Of a stretch of 64,000 nucleotides of DNA, positions 20,501-29,958 are shown one piece after another. Position 1 is the first letter of the stretch. Each line of letters starts with the position of its first letter. The stretch covers positions 62,001 through 126,000 of the forward strand of contig NZ_JACEZU010000014.1 in assembly GCF_014042355.1 (NCBI RefSeq). The letters run 5' to 3'. Origin of the DNA: Rugamonas apoptosis. Its GTDB lineage: Bacteria > Pseudomonadota > Gammaproteobacteria > Burkholderiales > Burkholderiaceae_D. The position numbers were made by a program, and so were the translations under genes. The notes under the pieces are model-generated. The model was not told the DNA's origin. It worked only from the letters and a program-made list of their open reading frames with translations, and made no database searches.

Positions 20501-22582
20501 CGCCGGCTCGATAATCCCAACCAGCTGGCCGTGTGGTGCGTGACCCACCGCAGCGAAGTATTCATCAACGACCTCGATGCGGAATACCACCGCTACATGG
20601 ACGAATCGGGCATGCGCCAGCTGGCGCCGTGCGTGCGCGAGGACGGCGTGCCGCCGGCCGTGGCGCTGTCGATGATCTACACCCCGCTGATCGTCAACGA
20701 CAAGGTGGTGGGCCTGCTGTGCGTGCAGAGCGAGGGACGGCACGCCTATCAGCAGGTGCACCTGGACATGATGCAGACGCTGGCCGCCCACGCAGCCGTG
20801 GGGCTGGAGAACGCGCGCGCCTACCAGCAGCTGGAGGAGGCCTTGCAGGCGCTGCGCCTGACCCAGGAACAATTGCTGCTGCAGGAGCGCCAGGTGCGGT
20901 TGCACACGGACGAGCTGGCGCTGGCCAACCGCGCGCTGCAGGAGAACGACGAGCGGCTGCGCCTGGCCAAGCAGAAGGCGGAAGACGCCACCCGCCAGAA
21001 GTCGGAATTCCTGGCCAATATGAGCCACGAGATGCGCACCCCGCTGGCCGGCGTGATCGGCATGCTGACCTTCGCGCTGCGCGACGGCCAGCTGCAGGAG
21101 AGCACCCGCGAGCAGATCCTGCGCGGCCAGGTCAACGCCCAGTCGCTGCTGTCGATCATCAACGACCTGCTGGACTTTTCCAAGATCGAAGCGGGCAAGC
21201 TGACCATCGAGAACATCGATTTCGCGCTGGCGTCGACGGTGGAGAACGTGGTCAGCCTGTTCGAGGAGCAGGCCGCCGCCCACAGCGTGGGCTTCAGCCT
21301 GGAGTTCGGTGACGGCTTGCCGCAGTTCGTGGTGGGCGACCCGACCCGCTTGCGCCAGGTGCTGGTCAACCTGGTGGGCAACGCCTTCAAGTTCACCCAG
21401 CGCGGCGCCGTGCGCATGCGGGTGGAGCGGGTGGCGCCGGGCCAGTCGCAGGGTGGGGTGGACTCGCCGCCGGGCGTGAACCTGATCCGCTTCACGGTGG
21501 CCGATTCGGGCATCGGGATTCCGGCTGACGCCATGTCGCGCCTGTTCCAGAAGTTCGAACAGGCCGATTCCACCACCACCCGGCGCTACGGCGGCACGGG
21601 GCTGGGGCTGGCCATCTGCCGCCAGCTGGTGGAGCTGATGGGCGGCGAGATCCGCGTGGCCAGCACGCCCGGGGTGGGCAGCACGTTCTCGTTCGAACTG
21701 CCGATGGCCAACGGCGTGGCGCCGCCCGTGGTGCCGCATGTGCCGCGCGAGCCGCACAGCCACCAGCTCAAGGTGCTGTGCGCGGAGGACTTCCCCACCA
21801 ACCAGATCATCATCCGCATGATGCTGGAAGAGCTGGGCCACAAGGTCGACATCGCCGCCAATGGCCTGCTGGCCGTCAAGGCCTGCTCCATGACGCGCTA
21901 CGACCTGATCCTGATGGATGGCCGCATGCCGGAAATGGATGGCGCCAGCGCCACCAGGCTGATCCGCTCCGGCGGCTCGCCGGACGCGCCCGTGCGCGAC
22001 CAGGAACTGATGATCATCGCGCTCACGGCCAACGCCAGCGAGGAGGACCGCAGCCGTTACCTGGCCTCCGGCATGGACGATTTCCTGACCAAGCCGATCG
22101 ACGAGGCGGCGCTGCACTGGCAGTTGAGCCGCGCCATCGAACGCCAGTTGCAGCGCGGCGTGGCGCTGGCGCGCATGGAACCGCGACGGCCGGCGGCCGG
22201 CACGGCGGACCTGGACGCCATGTTCGGGGTGGCGCCGGCCGGCCCCGAATCGGCCCGCGCCGCCCAGCATAGCGGCAAGGGCGACCTGCGCGCGCGCCTG
22301 CGCGGCGCCTTCCTGCAGGACGTGCCGGGCCGGCTGGCCGAGCTCGATAATGCCCTGGCCAGCCGCGATGGCGAGGCGGCCGGCCGGCTGCTGCACGGTA
22401 TCAAGGGCAGCGCCGGCTACCTGGAGGAGCAGGAATTGCAGGCCCTGTGCGGCGAGCTGGAACTGGCGGCCGACCATGGCTACTGGACGCAGATCGAGGC
22501 CGGCTTGCCGCGCCTGCGCCAGCTGCTCGAACAGACCGCCGCCGCCGCGGCAACAGCAGCGACAGCAGCTGCGGCGCTGTGA
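17588..22582 (+). CDS. Hybrid two-component sensor with periplasmic propeller, GAF, kinase, REC and Hpt domains
   Basis: A 1664-residue membrane sensor. GTG 17588 is chosen because the product then opens with a signal/anchor VLLLIRRLCSLLLLPAALL. Residues about 40-700 are two-component propeller repeats (recurring WLGTxxGLxRFD and WVGTxxGLDxxD). The Y_Y_Y domain (YQLQGFDKDW) and a membrane helix near 807-830 follow. A coiled coil, a GAF domain (about 900-1080) and a HisKA with H1147 in SHEMRTPLAG come next, then an HATPase with DSGIGIP and GGTGLGLAI. The receiver has D1444 in LMDGRMPEMDG, and the Hpt H1603 is in LLHGIKGSAG. The full phosphorelay H-D-H is present. The ligand is unknown; such propellers in related bacteria often sense polysaccharide fragments. 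Confidence 0.92.
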   Translation: MLLLIRRLCSLLLLPAALLWAAGLHAAWAGAPPRTLRFEQLTVEHGLAQESVLAIAQDKQGFIWLGTQAGLTRFDGYRTITYKSVVSDPRSLGDNWVRVLHLDSAGQLWVGTDGGLDRYDPLTRGFDHFLPHESAKRGNGNRHVRAIVDDGLGGLWLATGDGLHHFDPSSARFTSWHHDDADAASLADDQVNALVRDWSGRLWVGTATGLDMLAPGATRFQHFQMDAAPDAKANFVAALQLDQDGALWVGTLAGLERWQLGEGAPRRHRLGAREGLKGGNITAIYQDGEHNLWIGSGADGLYRWLPHENRLAQYRHQLGDNHSVADDQISALFRDRVGTFWVGTWNDGVSRVDMGSGGFARLVRQADQRQALSDNKVRAIVADGHGQLWLGTSAGLNLYDPATGHARAWHHAPGGLSDDLVTALWRDAGGNLWIGGRAGINRMDAASGAMQAWSFSHGDPAGDTIRNIVGDRGGLLWIASRGGLHRFDPRTGVSHTYRHDPADSTSLADNVVRPILEDRRGNLWVGTFNGLDLLDRKSGHFRHFRRDPADPSSLSHDEVHYLYQDEQGTIWVGTAAGLNRMEQGADGSVKFKRYLRRDGIGDDAIASILPDGAGHLWLSTNTGLSRLNTRTGLVRNYSGADGTIEGAYFDGSALRADDGTLYFGGFNGITAFAPAEVRENSVAPTVAITDFQVFSKSLRPGQGAHGQVLSGAIEHTGALTLDQADSVFSLEFTALHYAAPQRNRFAYQLQGFDKDWVVTDSSKRFATYTNLDPGQYTFRVKAANKDGIWNDNAATLVITIRPPLWKTWWFRTLAAALLVTIGYAAYQARMRGLRRQKAMLERQVSLRTTEVEQKNQLLRQQTQELEQRRLEAESQRAEAEQRRVDTERQKQEVERQKENVEQAHRNISVLSELGREMSATLDMETAMRTLYRHVHHLMDAQMFGIGFVQEERGIIEFPFAIESGVRTLPYTRRLDNPNQLAVWCVTHRSEVFINDLDAEYHRYMDESGMRQLAPCVREDGVPPAVALSMIYTPLIVNDKVVGLLCVQSEGRHAYQQVHLDMMQTLAAHAAVGLENARAYQQLEEALQALRLTQEQLLLQERQVRLHTDELALANRALQENDERLRLAKQKAEDATRQKSEFLANMSHEMRTPLAGVIGMLTFALRDGQLQESTREQILRGQVNAQSLLSIINDLLDFSKIEAGKLTIENIDFALASTVENVVSLFEEQAAAHSVGFSLEFGDGLPQFVVGDPTRLRQVLVNLVGNAFKFTQRGAVRMRVERVAPGQSQGGVDSPPGVNLIRFTVADSGIGIPADAMSRLFQKFEQADSTTTRRYGGTGLGLAICRQLVELMGGEIRVASTPGVGSTFSFELPMANGVAPPVVPHVPREPHSHQLKVLCAEDFPTNQIIIRMMLEELGHKVDIAANGLLAVKACSMTRYDLILMDGRMPEMDGASATRLIRSGGSPDAPVRDQELMIIALTANASEEDRSRYLASGMDDFLTKPIDEAALHWQLSRAIERQLQRGVALARMEPRRPAAGTADLDAMFGVAPAGPESARAAQHSGKGDLRARLRGAFLQDVPGRLAELDNALASRDGEAAGRLLHGIKGSAGYLEEQELQALCGELELAADHGYWTQIEAGLPRLRQLLEQTAAAAATAATAAAAL

Positions 22583-22695
22583 ATTTTTCGCCGCCGCGCC
22601 CTGTCGGGAACTACGCCTGATCAGGTAAGATGAACGGCGGTGCCAGGCGCGGATGCCATCCGGCGCCGCCCGCGCGCGCACAGGCACTGGAGAAC

Positions 22696-23421
22696 ATGAT
22701 GAAAGTATTGGTGGTGGATGATGATGTCGTGTCGCGCATGGTGCTGATGCACCTGGTCGACAGCTGCGGCACCTTCGATATCGTGGAAGCGGAGGATGGC
22801 GCCGACGCCTGGCAGCAGCTGGAGGCGGGGCTGCGTCCGGCCATCTGTTTCTGCGACTTGCGCATGCCGCGCCTGTCGGGCATGGAACTGCTGCAGCGGA
22901 TCAAGCAGCACGCGGAACTGCAGGCCATGCCGTTCGTACTGGTCACCTCGGCCACCGATGGTGACACGGTGCGGCTGGCCAGCGACGCCGGCGCGGCCGG
23001 TTACGTGGTCAAGCCATTCCAGGCCGACCAGGTACGGGTGCACCTGGCCCGGTTCCTGACGCCGCCGGCGCCAGCGCCCGGCGAAGGGGAGCACCATGCG
23101 GAAACCCCGGCCGCCACCCAACTGCGCCTGGGCATCAACGCGGAGCGCTTGCTGGTCTACCTGGGCGGGTTCCAGAGCCAGTTGGCGGCCGCCGGCGAGG
23201 AATTGCATCAGCTGCAGGCCAGCGGCGATCAGCAGGAAACGCGGCTGCGGCTGGAACGCCTGCATACGGGGTGCGTCACGCTGGGCTTGCACGGCGCCGC
23301 CGCCGGCCTGTTGGCGGTGCTGGCGGGGCAGTTGTCCGGCATGAACGTGCAGGCCGTGTTGTCCGGCGTGCAGCGCGCCGTGGCCCGCCAGGCCGATTTG
23401 ACCCGCCAGGCCCTGGGCTGA
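22696..23421 (+). CDS. Response regulator with C-terminal helical domain
   Basis: A 241-residue protein. The N-terminal receiver begins MMKVLVVDDDVVSRMVLM, has its phosphoacceptor aspartate in CFCDLRMPRLSGMELL and the lysine near GYVVKPFQ. The C-terminal half (LGINAERLLVYLGGFQSQL, then LHTGCVTLGLHGAAAGLLAV) is helical and resembles an Hpt-like or histidine-less Hpt fold, with no DNA-binding motif. GGAG precedes ATG 22696. It lies 113 bases after the hybrid sensor and probably receives phosphate from its Hpt domain. The output is unknown. Confidence 0.8.
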   Translation: MMKVLVVDDDVVSRMVLMHLVDSCGTFDIVEAEDGADAWQQLEAGLRPAICFCDLRMPRLSGMELLQRIKQHAELQAMPFVLVTSATDGDTVRLASDAGAAGYVVKPFQADQVRVHLARFLTPPAPAPGEGEHHAETPAATQLRLGINAERLLVYLGGFQSQLAAAGEELHQLQASGDQQETRLRLERLHTGCVTLGLHGAAAGLLAVLAGQLSGMNVQAVLSGVQRAVARQADLTRQALG

Positions 23422-23494
23422 ACGGCGGCGGCGCCTTCCCATCACCGCAGCAGCCGCCACCGCCGCCATTCCACACTGGCGCGCCACTTTGTCC

Positions 23495-23527
23495 TTGAAG
23501 TCGAGATAGTTTAGGTTTAAAGTATCT
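23495..23527 (+). promoter_or_regulatory. Promoter overlapped by a MarR-like palindrome, upstream of the aryl-CoA cluster
   Basis: TTGAAG (23495-23500) and TAAAGT (23518-23523) are spaced 17 bp. The palindrome AGATAGTTTA (23504-23513) and TAAAGTATCT (23518-23527), nine of ten pairs matching, covers the spacer and -10. A MarR gene lies within the same cluster, so repression by that protein is a reasonable inference. Confidence 0.6.
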
Positions 23528-23569
23528 GCCACAGGCTGTGAGGATACGACCACCAACTTCAGGGCGACC

Positions 23570-25228
23570 ATGACCAGACCGACTGCCAGCGGTGCCGGCG
23601 CAAGCCATGCCAGCATGGGCGCCAGCGCCCACACCGACCAATTCACACGCGACCATCTGCCACCGCTGGACCAGTGGCCGGTGCTGCGCTTCGAGCTGCC
23701 GGAATTGCAGTATCCGGAGCGGCTCAATTGCGTGGCCGAGTTGCTGGACCGGGCCGTGGCGGAGGGGGCGGGCCAGCGCATCGCCGTCCGCGGCGCCGGC
23801 CAGCAATGGACTTACGCCCAGTTGCTGGAACAGGTCGACCGCATCGCCCACGTGCTGCGCGGCCAACTGGGACTGGAGACGGGCAACCGGGTACTGCTGC
23901 GCGGCGCCAACACGCCCATGATGGCGGCCGCCATCCTGGCCGTGTTCAAGGCCGGGCTGGTGGCCGTGCCCACCATGCCGCTGCTGCGCGCGCGCGAACT
24001 GGGCGTGATCCTGGCCAAGGCCCGGGTGAACGCCGTGCTGTGCGCGGCCAGCCTGCGCGAGGAAATGGAAGCGGCGCCCGGCATGCCGGGGCGGCTGCTG
24101 TACTTCGGCGACGGCGCAGGCGCGGACGGGCTGGAAGCGCGCATGGCCCGTCAGCCGGCCACCTATGCGCCGGTCGATACGGCGGCCGACGACGTGTGCC
24201 TGATCAGCTTCACTTCCGGCACCACAGGCGTGCCGAAAGGGACCATGCACTTCCAGCGCGACATCCTGGCCATCTGCGACTGCTTTCCCCGCTCCGTGCT
24301 CGGTACACGCCCGGACGACATCTTCATCGGCACGCCGCCGCTGGCCTTCACCTTCGGCCTGGGCGGTCTGCTGCTGTTCCCGCTGCGGGTGGGCGCCAGC
24401 GCCGTGCTGCTCGAAAAACTGACGCCGGAAACGCTGCTGGCCGCAATCCAGCAGTACCGCGCCACCATCAGCTTCACGGCGCCCACTTTCTATCGCCAGA
24501 TGGCGCCGCTGGCGGCGCGCTACGACCTGGCCAGCCTGCGCCACAGCGTGTCGGCCGGCGAGGCGCTGCCGCTGGCCACGCGCGACGCCTGGCGCCAGGC
24601 GTCGGGGCTGGAAATGATAGACGGCATCGGCGCGACGGAACTGCTGCACATCTTCATTTCGGCGGCCGGTGAACAGGTGCGGCCCGGCGCGACCGGCAAG
24701 CCGGTGCCTGGTTACCGGGCCTGCATCCTGGGCCCGGACGGCAAGCCGGTGGGGCCGGGCGTGATCGGCCGGCTGGCCGTGCAGGGGCCGACCGGCTGCC
24801 GCTACCTGGACGATAAACGCCAGCGCGAATACGTGGTGGACGGCTGGAACCTGACGGGCGACGCCTACGAGATGGACGCGGACGGCTATTTCCACTACCG
24901 CTCGCGCACGGACGACATGATCATTTCGGCCGGCTACAACATCGCCGGGCCGGAAGTGGAGGAGGCTTTGCTGCGCCACCCGGCCGTGGCCGAATGCGGC
25001 GTGGTGGGCCGGGCCGACGCCGAGCGGGGCCAGATCGTGGAAGCGCATGTGGTACTCAAGGCAGGCCACGCACCCGGCGATGCACTGGCGGCGGAATTGC
25101 AGGAATTCGTCAAGCGGCAGATCGCGCCGTACAAATATCCGCGCGCGCTGCACTTCCGGCTGTCGCTGCCGCGCACGGAGACGGGCAAGCTGCAGCGCTT
25201 CAAGCTGCGCGCCGAGGGCGGCGACTGA
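23570..25228 (+). CDS. AMP-dependent aryl-CoA ligase, probably 2-aminobenzoate-CoA ligase
   Basis: Cytoplasmic enzyme that activates an aromatic acid with ATP and CoA to the aryl-CoA thioester. The 552-residue product has the adenylation P-loop SFTSGTTGVPKGTMHF near residue 215, GIGATELLHIFISAAG as in the benzoate/4-hydroxybenzoate-CoA ligase group, GDAYEMDADGYFHY and the catalytic lysine in PRTETGKLQRFKL. The downstream flavoprotein fusion points to 2-aminobenzoate as substrate, but salicylate or another benzoate is possible. It is the first gene after the promoter/operator and starts the catabolic cluster. Confidence 0.85.
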   Translation: MTRPTASGAGASHASMGASAHTDQFTRDHLPPLDQWPVLRFELPELQYPERLNCVAELLDRAVAEGAGQRIAVRGAGQQWTYAQLLEQVDRIAHVLRGQLGLETGNRVLLRGANTPMMAAAILAVFKAGLVAVPTMPLLRARELGVILAKARVNAVLCAASLREEMEAAPGMPGRLLYFGDGAGADGLEARMARQPATYAPVDTAADDVCLISFTSGTTGVPKGTMHFQRDILAICDCFPRSVLGTRPDDIFIGTPPLAFTFGLGGLLLFPLRVGASAVLLEKLTPETLLAAIQQYRATISFTAPTFYRQMAPLAARYDLASLRHSVSAGEALPLATRDAWRQASGLEMIDGIGATELLHIFISAAGEQVRPGATGKPVPGYRACILGPDGKPVGPGVIGRLAVQGPTGCRYLDDKRQREYVVDGWNLTGDAYEMDADGYFHYRSRTDDMIISAGYNIAGPEVEEALLRHPAVAECGVVGRADAERGQIVEAHVVLKAGHAPGDALAAELQEFVKRQIAPYKYPRALHFRLSLPRTETGKLQRFKLRAEGGD

Positions 25229-25246
25229 ACTGAGGGACTCGTATTG

Positions 25247-27631
25247 ATGAATATCGTATGCATAGGCGGCGGCCCGGCCGGACTGTATTTCGGCCTGCTG
25301 ATGAAGAAGCAGGATCCGGCCCACGTGATCACCGTCATCGAACGCAACCGGCCGTACGACACGTTCGGCTGGGGCGTCGTGTTCTCCGACCAGACGCTGG
25401 GCAACCTGGCGGCGGCCGATGAGCCGAGCGCGCGCGCCATCCTGCAATCGTTCAACCACTGGGACGATATCGACATCCACTTCAAGGGCCAGCAGGTCAG
25501 CTCCGGCGGCCACGGTTTCTGCGGCATCGGCCGCAAGCGCCTGCTCAACATCCTGCAGCAGCGCTGCGAGGAACTGGGTGTGCGGCTGGTGTTCGAGACG
25601 GAGGTGGCGGACGACCAGGAGATCGCGGCCCGCTATGGGGCCGACCTGGTGATCGCTTCCGACGGCCTCAATTCCCGTATCCGCACGCGCTACGCCGCCA
25701 CCTTCGCGCCGCAGATCGAAACGCGCCAGTGCCGCTTCGTATGGCTGGGCACGAAGAAGAAGTTCGACGCCTTCACCTTCGCCTTCAAGCAGACCGGACA
25801 TGGCTGGTTCCAGGCCCACATCTACCAGTACGACGGCGACACCTCGACCTTCATCGTGGAGACGCCGGAAACCGTGTGGCGCGCCGCCGGGCTGGAGGAA
25901 ATGAGCCAGGAGCAGAGCATCGCCTGGTGCGAACAGCTGTTCGCCGAACAGCTGGACGGCCACGCGCTGATGTCGAACGCTTCCCACCTGCGCGGCTCCA
26001 GCGTGTGGATCAAGTTCCCCCGCATCGTGTGCGGCCAGTGGGTGCACTGGAACGACACGCCCGCCGGCCCCTTGCCGGTGGTGCTGATGGGCGACGCGGC
26101 CCACTCGGCCCACTATTCGATCGGTTCCGGCACCAAGCTGGCGCTGGAGGACGCGATCGAACTGGCGCGCTGCTTCGGTGCGTACCAGGACAGCGCCGCC
26201 GCGCTGGCCGCCTACCAGCAGGTGCGCGCGGTGGAAGTCTTGAAGATCCAGAGCGCGGCCCGCAATTCGATGGAATGGTTTGAGAACGTGGAACGCTACA
26301 GCGCCATGGAAGCGCCGCAGTTCGCCTATTCCATGCTGACCCGCAGCCAGCGTTTGTCGCACGAGAATTTGCGCCTGCGCGATGCGGCCTACGTGGCCGG
26401 CTTCGAAGCGTGGTTCGCGCGGCGCGCGTTCGCGCAGGCGGAACTGCCCGCGCCGGCCAGCCTGGCCATCCCGCCCATGTTCACCCCGTTCAAGGTGCGC
26501 GGGCTCACGCTCAAGAACCGCATCGTCGTCTCGCCGATGGCCCAGTACAGCGCAGTGGATGGCACCGTGGGCGACTACCACCTGGCCCACCTGGGCGCGC
26601 GCGCGCTGGGCGGGGCCGCGCTGGTGTGCGCGGAAATGACGTGCGTGTCGGCCGACGCCCGCATCACGCCGTTCTGTCCCGGCATGTACGCGCCCGAGCA
26701 CACGGCGGCATGGAAGCGCATCGTCGATTTCGTGCATGCCAACAGCGACGCGAAGATCGCGCTGCAGCTGGGCCATGCTGGCGCCAAGGGCTCCACCCGC
26801 GCCATGTGGGACGGCATCGACCTGCCGCTGGAGCGCGACAACTGGCCGCTGCTGTCGGCCTCGCGCCAGCAGTACCTGGCCGGCGTGTCGCAGACGGCGC
26901 GCGCCGTCACCACGGCCGACATGGCCCGCATCGAGGCCGACTTCGTGCGCGCCGCGCTGGCGGCCGAGGAGGCGGGCTTCGACTGGCTGGAACTGCACTG
27001 CGCGCACGGCTACCTGCTGTCGTCGTTCATCTCGCCGCTCACCAACGAGCGCGGCGACGAATATGGGGGCAGCCTGGAAAACCGCTGCCGCTTCCCGCTG
27101 CGGGTGTTCGCGGCCGTGCGCGCCGTGTGGCCGGCGCATAAGCCGATGAGCGTGCGCATCTCGGCCCACGACTGGGTCGAAGGCGGCATCACGCCGGACG
27201 ACGCGGTGTGTATCGCGCGCCTGTTCAAGCAGGCCGGGGCCGACCTGATCGATTGTTCCTCGGGCCAGGTCAGCAAGCTGGAACGCCCGCAGTACGGGCG
27301 CATGTTCCAGACCCCGTTCGCCGACCGGGTGCGCAACGAGGCCGGTATCGGCGCCATCGCCGTCGGTTCCATTTTCGAGGCCGACCACGCCAACGGCATC
27401 ATCGCCGCCGGCCGCGCCGACCTGTGTGCCGTGGGCCGGCCGCACCTGGCCAATCCCGCCTGGACGCTGGCCGAAGCGGCCCGCATCGGCTACGCTGGCG
27501 CGTCCTGGCCCAAACAATACCTGGCCGGCAAGCAGCAGCTGGAACGCAACCTGGAACGCGAGCGGCAACTGGGCGCCGCCAGCGCCGGCCTGACGCCGCA
27601 ACAACTGGCCGCGCGCCTGCTGGAGGGCTGA
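25247..27631 (+). CDS. 2-aminobenzoyl-CoA/salicylyl-CoA monooxygenase-reductase fusion
   Basis: A 794-residue bifunctional flavoprotein. Residues 1-400 are an FAD monooxygenase: [34 protein letters not shown] and the FAD/ribityl motif [20 protein letters not shown]. Residues about 405-780 are an old-yellow-enzyme FMN domain: [49 protein letters not shown] and the C-terminal [12 protein letters not shown]. This matches 2-aminobenzoyl-CoA monooxygenase/reductase, which hydroxylates and then reduces the CoA-bound ring. The same fusion type is annotated salicylyl-CoA 5-hydroxylase/oxidoreductase. ATG 25247 is preferred over the TTG one codon upstream. Adjacent ligase and beta-oxidation-type genes support the pathway. 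Confidence 0.9.
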   Translation: MNIVCIGGGPAGLYFGLLMKKQDPAHVITVIERNRPYDTFGWGVVFSDQTLGNLAAADEPSARAILQSFNHWDDIDIHFKGQQVSSGGHGFCGIGRKRLLNILQQRCEELGVRLVFETEVADDQEIAARYGADLVIASDGLNSRIRTRYAATFAPQIETRQCRFVWLGTKKKFDAFTFAFKQTGHGWFQAHIYQYDGDTSTFIVETPETVWRAAGLEEMSQEQSIAWCEQLFAEQLDGHALMSNASHLRGSSVWIKFPRIVCGQWVHWNDTPAGPLPVVLMGDAAHSAHYSIGSGTKLALEDAIELARCFGAYQDSAAALAAYQQVRAVEVLKIQSAARNSMEWFENVERYSAMEAPQFAYSMLTRSQRLSHENLRLRDAAYVAGFEAWFARRAFAQAELPAPASLAIPPMFTPFKVRGLTLKNRIVVSPMAQYSAVDGTVGDYHLAHLGARALGGAALVCAEMTCVSADARITPFCPGMYAPEHTAAWKRIVDFVHANSDAKIALQLGHAGAKGSTRAMWDGIDLPLERDNWPLLSASRQQYLAGVSQTARAVTTADMARIEADFVRAALAAEEAGFDWLELHCAHGYLLSSFISPLTNERGDEYGGSLENRCRFPLRVFAAVRAVWPAHKPMSVRISAHDWVEGGITPDDAVCIARLFKQAGADLIDCSSGQVSKLERPQYGRMFQTPFADRVRNEAGIGAIAVGSIFEADHANGIIAAGRADLCAVGRPHLANPAWTLAEAARIGYAGASWPKQYLAGKQQLERNLERERQLGAASAGLTPQQLAARLLEG

Positions 27632-27662
27632 ATTATGAAGGCAGAACCATGAGGGCTGAACC

Positions 27663-28448
27663 ATGAACCCCATCGCCGCATCGCTGGAAGGCCGGCACGC
27701 CCTGGTCACGGGCGGCGCGCGCGGCATCGGCGCAGCCTGCGCGCGCGCGCTGCTGCTGCGCGGCGCCAGTGTCACGCTGGCCGGGCGCGATGGCGCCGCG
27801 CTGGCCGAGACGGCCGCGCAACTGGACACACTGGGTCGGGTGGAAACGGAGATCATCGACGTCGCGGACGAAGCGAGCGTGCTGGCCGGTTTCGCGCGCG
27901 CGGTCCGTTGCGCGGGGCGTGTCGACATCCTCGTCAACAACGCCGGCCAGGCCACCTCTGCGCCGTTCGGCAAGACCGACGCGGTGCTGTGGCAACGCAT
28001 GCTGGACGTGAACCTGACGGGCACCTTCCACTGCACCCAGGCCGCGCTGCCGGCCATGCTGGAGGCGGGCTGGGGCCGGGTAGTCAACGTGGCCTCGACG
28101 GCGGGGCTGGTGGGCTACCGCTACGTGGCGGCCTACGTGGCGGCCAAGCACGGCGTGGTGGGACTGACCCGGGCGCTGGCGCTGGAAGTGGCCGCGCGCG
28201 GGGTGACCGTCAACGCCGTCTGCCCCGGCTACACGGAAACGGATATGGTGCGCGCCGCGATCGCCAACATCGTGGCCAAGACGGGCCGCGACGAACAGCA
28301 GGCGCGCGCCGGACTGGCGGCCGGCAACCCCCAGCAACGGCTGGTGCAGCCGGAGGAGGTGGCCAACGCCGTGGCCTGGCTCTGCCTGCCCGAATCGGCC
28401 GCCATGACGGGGCAAGCCATCGCCGTCGCCGGCGGCGAGGTGATGTAA
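27663..28448 (+). CDS. SDR family dehydrogenase of the aryl-CoA cluster
   Basis: A 261-residue short-chain dehydrogenase. It has TGGARGIGAACARALL near residue 17, NNAGQATSAPFG and the catalytic STAGLVGYRYVAAYVAAKHG. Its position just after the monooxygenase/reductase suggests it handles a ring keto or hydroxy group of the dearomatised CoA intermediate, or a later 3-hydroxyacyl-CoA. A duplicated GGCTGAA/CCATGA stretch around 27630-27665 separates it from the fusion gene. Substrate is inferred from context. Confidence 0.85.
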   Translation: MNPIAASLEGRHALVTGGARGIGAACARALLLRGASVTLAGRDGAALAETAAQLDTLGRVETEIIDVADEASVLAGFARAVRCAGRVDILVNNAGQATSAPFGKTDAVLWQRMLDVNLTGTFHCTQAALPAMLEAGWGRVVNVASTAGLVGYRYVAAYVAAKHGVVGLTRALALEVAARGVTVNAVCPGYTETDMVRAAIANIVAKTGRDEQQARAGLAAGNPQQRLVQPEEVANAVAWLCLPESAAMTGQAIAVAGGEVM

Positions 28449-28482
28449 CACCGCATGTCATCAATCATTGGAACGGAACCCC

Positions 28483-29016
28483 ATGTCACGCTCAGAGAAC
28501 CACGACCTTCCCGCCATGCCGGAGCAGGACGACGAAGCGCCGGTGCTGGACCTGGCCAGCCGCCTCACGGATGACCATCACCAGTCGCTCAAGCTGTGGC
28601 TGCGCATGCTCTCGTGTACGATGCGGATCGAGAACGAGATCCGCAGCCGGCTGCGCACCACCTTCGGCATCACCTTGCCCCGTTTCGACCTGATGGCGCA
28701 GCTGGAACGCTATCCGGACGGGCTGCGCATGGGCGAACTGTCCAAGCGCATGATGGTCACGGGCGGCAATATCACGGGCATCACCGACCAGCTGGAACAG
28801 GAAAAGCTGGTGCTGCGCGTGCCCGATCCCAAGGATGGCCGGGCCTACAGCGTCAAGCTGACGGCCGCCGGCCGCCGCACCTTCGCCACCATGGCGGCCG
28901 TGCACGAACAATGGATCGCCGAGCTGCTGCAGGACATGCCCGGCGCCGACAAGGCCCGGCTGATCGAGTTGCTGTCGCAGATGAAGCGCCACTTGAACGC
29001 CTCCGACGACAAGTGA
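28483..29016 (+). CDS. MarR family transcriptional regulator
   Basis: A 177-residue winged-helix regulator. The recognition region [20 protein letters not shown] and the wing [20 protein letters not shown] are clear. MarR proteins inside aromatic-acid clusters usually repress until an aryl-CoA thioester binds. The palindrome upstream of the aryl-CoA ligase gene (23504-23527) is the best candidate operator. ATG 28483 with GGAAC upstream is preferred to a TTG at 28468. It lies in the same direction and inside the operon, suggesting autoregulation. Confidence 0.92.
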   Translation: MSRSENHDLPAMPEQDDEAPVLDLASRLTDDHHQSLKLWLRMLSCTMRIENEIRSRLRTTFGITLPRFDLMAQLERYPDGLRMGELSKRMMVTGGNITGITDQLEQEKLVLRVPDPKDGRAYSVKLTAAGRRTFATMAAVHEQWIAELLQDMPGADKARLIELLSQMKRHLNASDDK

Positions 29017-29101
29017 GCGAACACTCGTCAGACACGCGGCACATATGACGAAACACGAAGCACACATCAGGCACCAACCTAGCACCCACCAAGGACACCC
29101 C

Positions 29102-29956
29102 ATGCGATACCTTCCCGGCGAAGCGCAGCGCCTGCCCGGCAACGTCGCCAGCCTGGCCAGCCACCAGGCCAGCCACTTCCTGTTCACCGTGGCCGACGGC
29201 GTGGCCACCGTCACGTTGAACCGGCCCGAGCGCAAGAATCCGCTCACCTTCGATTCCTACGCTGAACTGCGCGAGCTGTTCCGCGCGCTGGCCTATGCGC
29301 AGGACGTGAAAGCCATCGTCGTCACGGGCGCCGGCGAAAACTTCTGCTCCGGCGGCGACGTGCACGACATCATCGGCCCGCTCACCAAGCTGGACATGCC
29401 CGGCCTGCTGGCCTTCACCCGCATGACGGGCGACCTGGTGAAAGCCATGCGGGCCTGCCCGCAGCCGGTGGTGGCGGCCGTGGATGGCATCTGCGCCGGC
29501 GCCGGCGCCATCCTGGCCTTGGCCTCGGACCTGCGCCTGGCCACGGCGCGCAGCAAGACGGCGTTCCTGTTCACCCGGGTCGGCCTGGCCGGCTGCGACA
29601 TGGGCGCCTGCGCGCTGCTGCCGCGCGTGATCGGCCAGGGCCGCGCCGCCGAACTGCTGTACACGGGCCGCTCCATGTCGGGCGGGGAAGGGGAGCGCTG
29701 GGGCTTCTTCAACAGCTTGCACGAGCCGGACGCGCTGGCCGGCGCCGCGCAAGCGCTGGCCCGCAGCCTGGCCGATGGCCCCACCTTCGCCCACGGCATG
29801 ACCAAGAAAATGCTGCAGCAGGAGTGGAACATGGGCGTGGACGAGGCGATCGAGGCGGAAGCCCAGGCCCAGGCCATCTGCATGGCCACCAACGATTTTC
29901 ACCGCGCTTACCACGCCTTCGTGGCCAAGCAAAAACCGGCGTTCGAGGGGGATTGA
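29102..29956 (+). CDS. Enoyl-CoA hydratase/isomerase family protein
   Basis: A 284-residue crotonase-fold enzyme. Signatures are [20 protein letters not shown], the oxyanion-hole segment [19 protein letters not shown] and [25 protein letters not shown] lies before ATG 29102, which is preferred over ATG 29045. In the 2-aminobenzoyl-CoA pathway it would hydrate an unsaturated CoA intermediate or open the alicyclic ring. The actual step is inferred. It is followed by the acyl-CoA dehydrogenase gene after 2 bases. Confidence 0.9.
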   Translation: MRYLPGEAQRLPGNVASLASHQASHFLFTVADGVATVTLNRPERKNPLTFDSYAELRELFRALAYAQDVKAIVVTGAGENFCSGGDVHDIIGPLTKLDMPGLLAFTRMTGDLVKAMRACPQPVVAAVDGICAGAGAILALASDLRLATARSKTAFLFTRVGLAGCDMGACALLPRVIGQGRAAELLYTGRSMSGGEGERWGFFNSLHEPDALAGAAQALARSLADGPTFAHGMTKKMLQQEWNMGVDEAIEAEAQAQAICMATNDFHRAYHAFVAKQKPAFEGD

Positions 29957-29958
29957 GC

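Noticed and set aside
17627-22687. Very long antisense reading frame (about 1686 codons) over the hybrid sensor
   Set aside because: Shadow of GC-rich codon usage: low-complexity His/Arg/Ala/Gly composition and no domain pattern.
23276-28087. Antisense reading frame of about 1603 codons over the ligase and fusion genes
   Set aside because: Composition of a frame shadow and overlap with well-supported genes on the other strand.
28484-28560. Second operator of the AGATAGTTTA type before the MarR gene
   Set aside because: I looked for a copy of the palindrome upstream of 28483 and found none.
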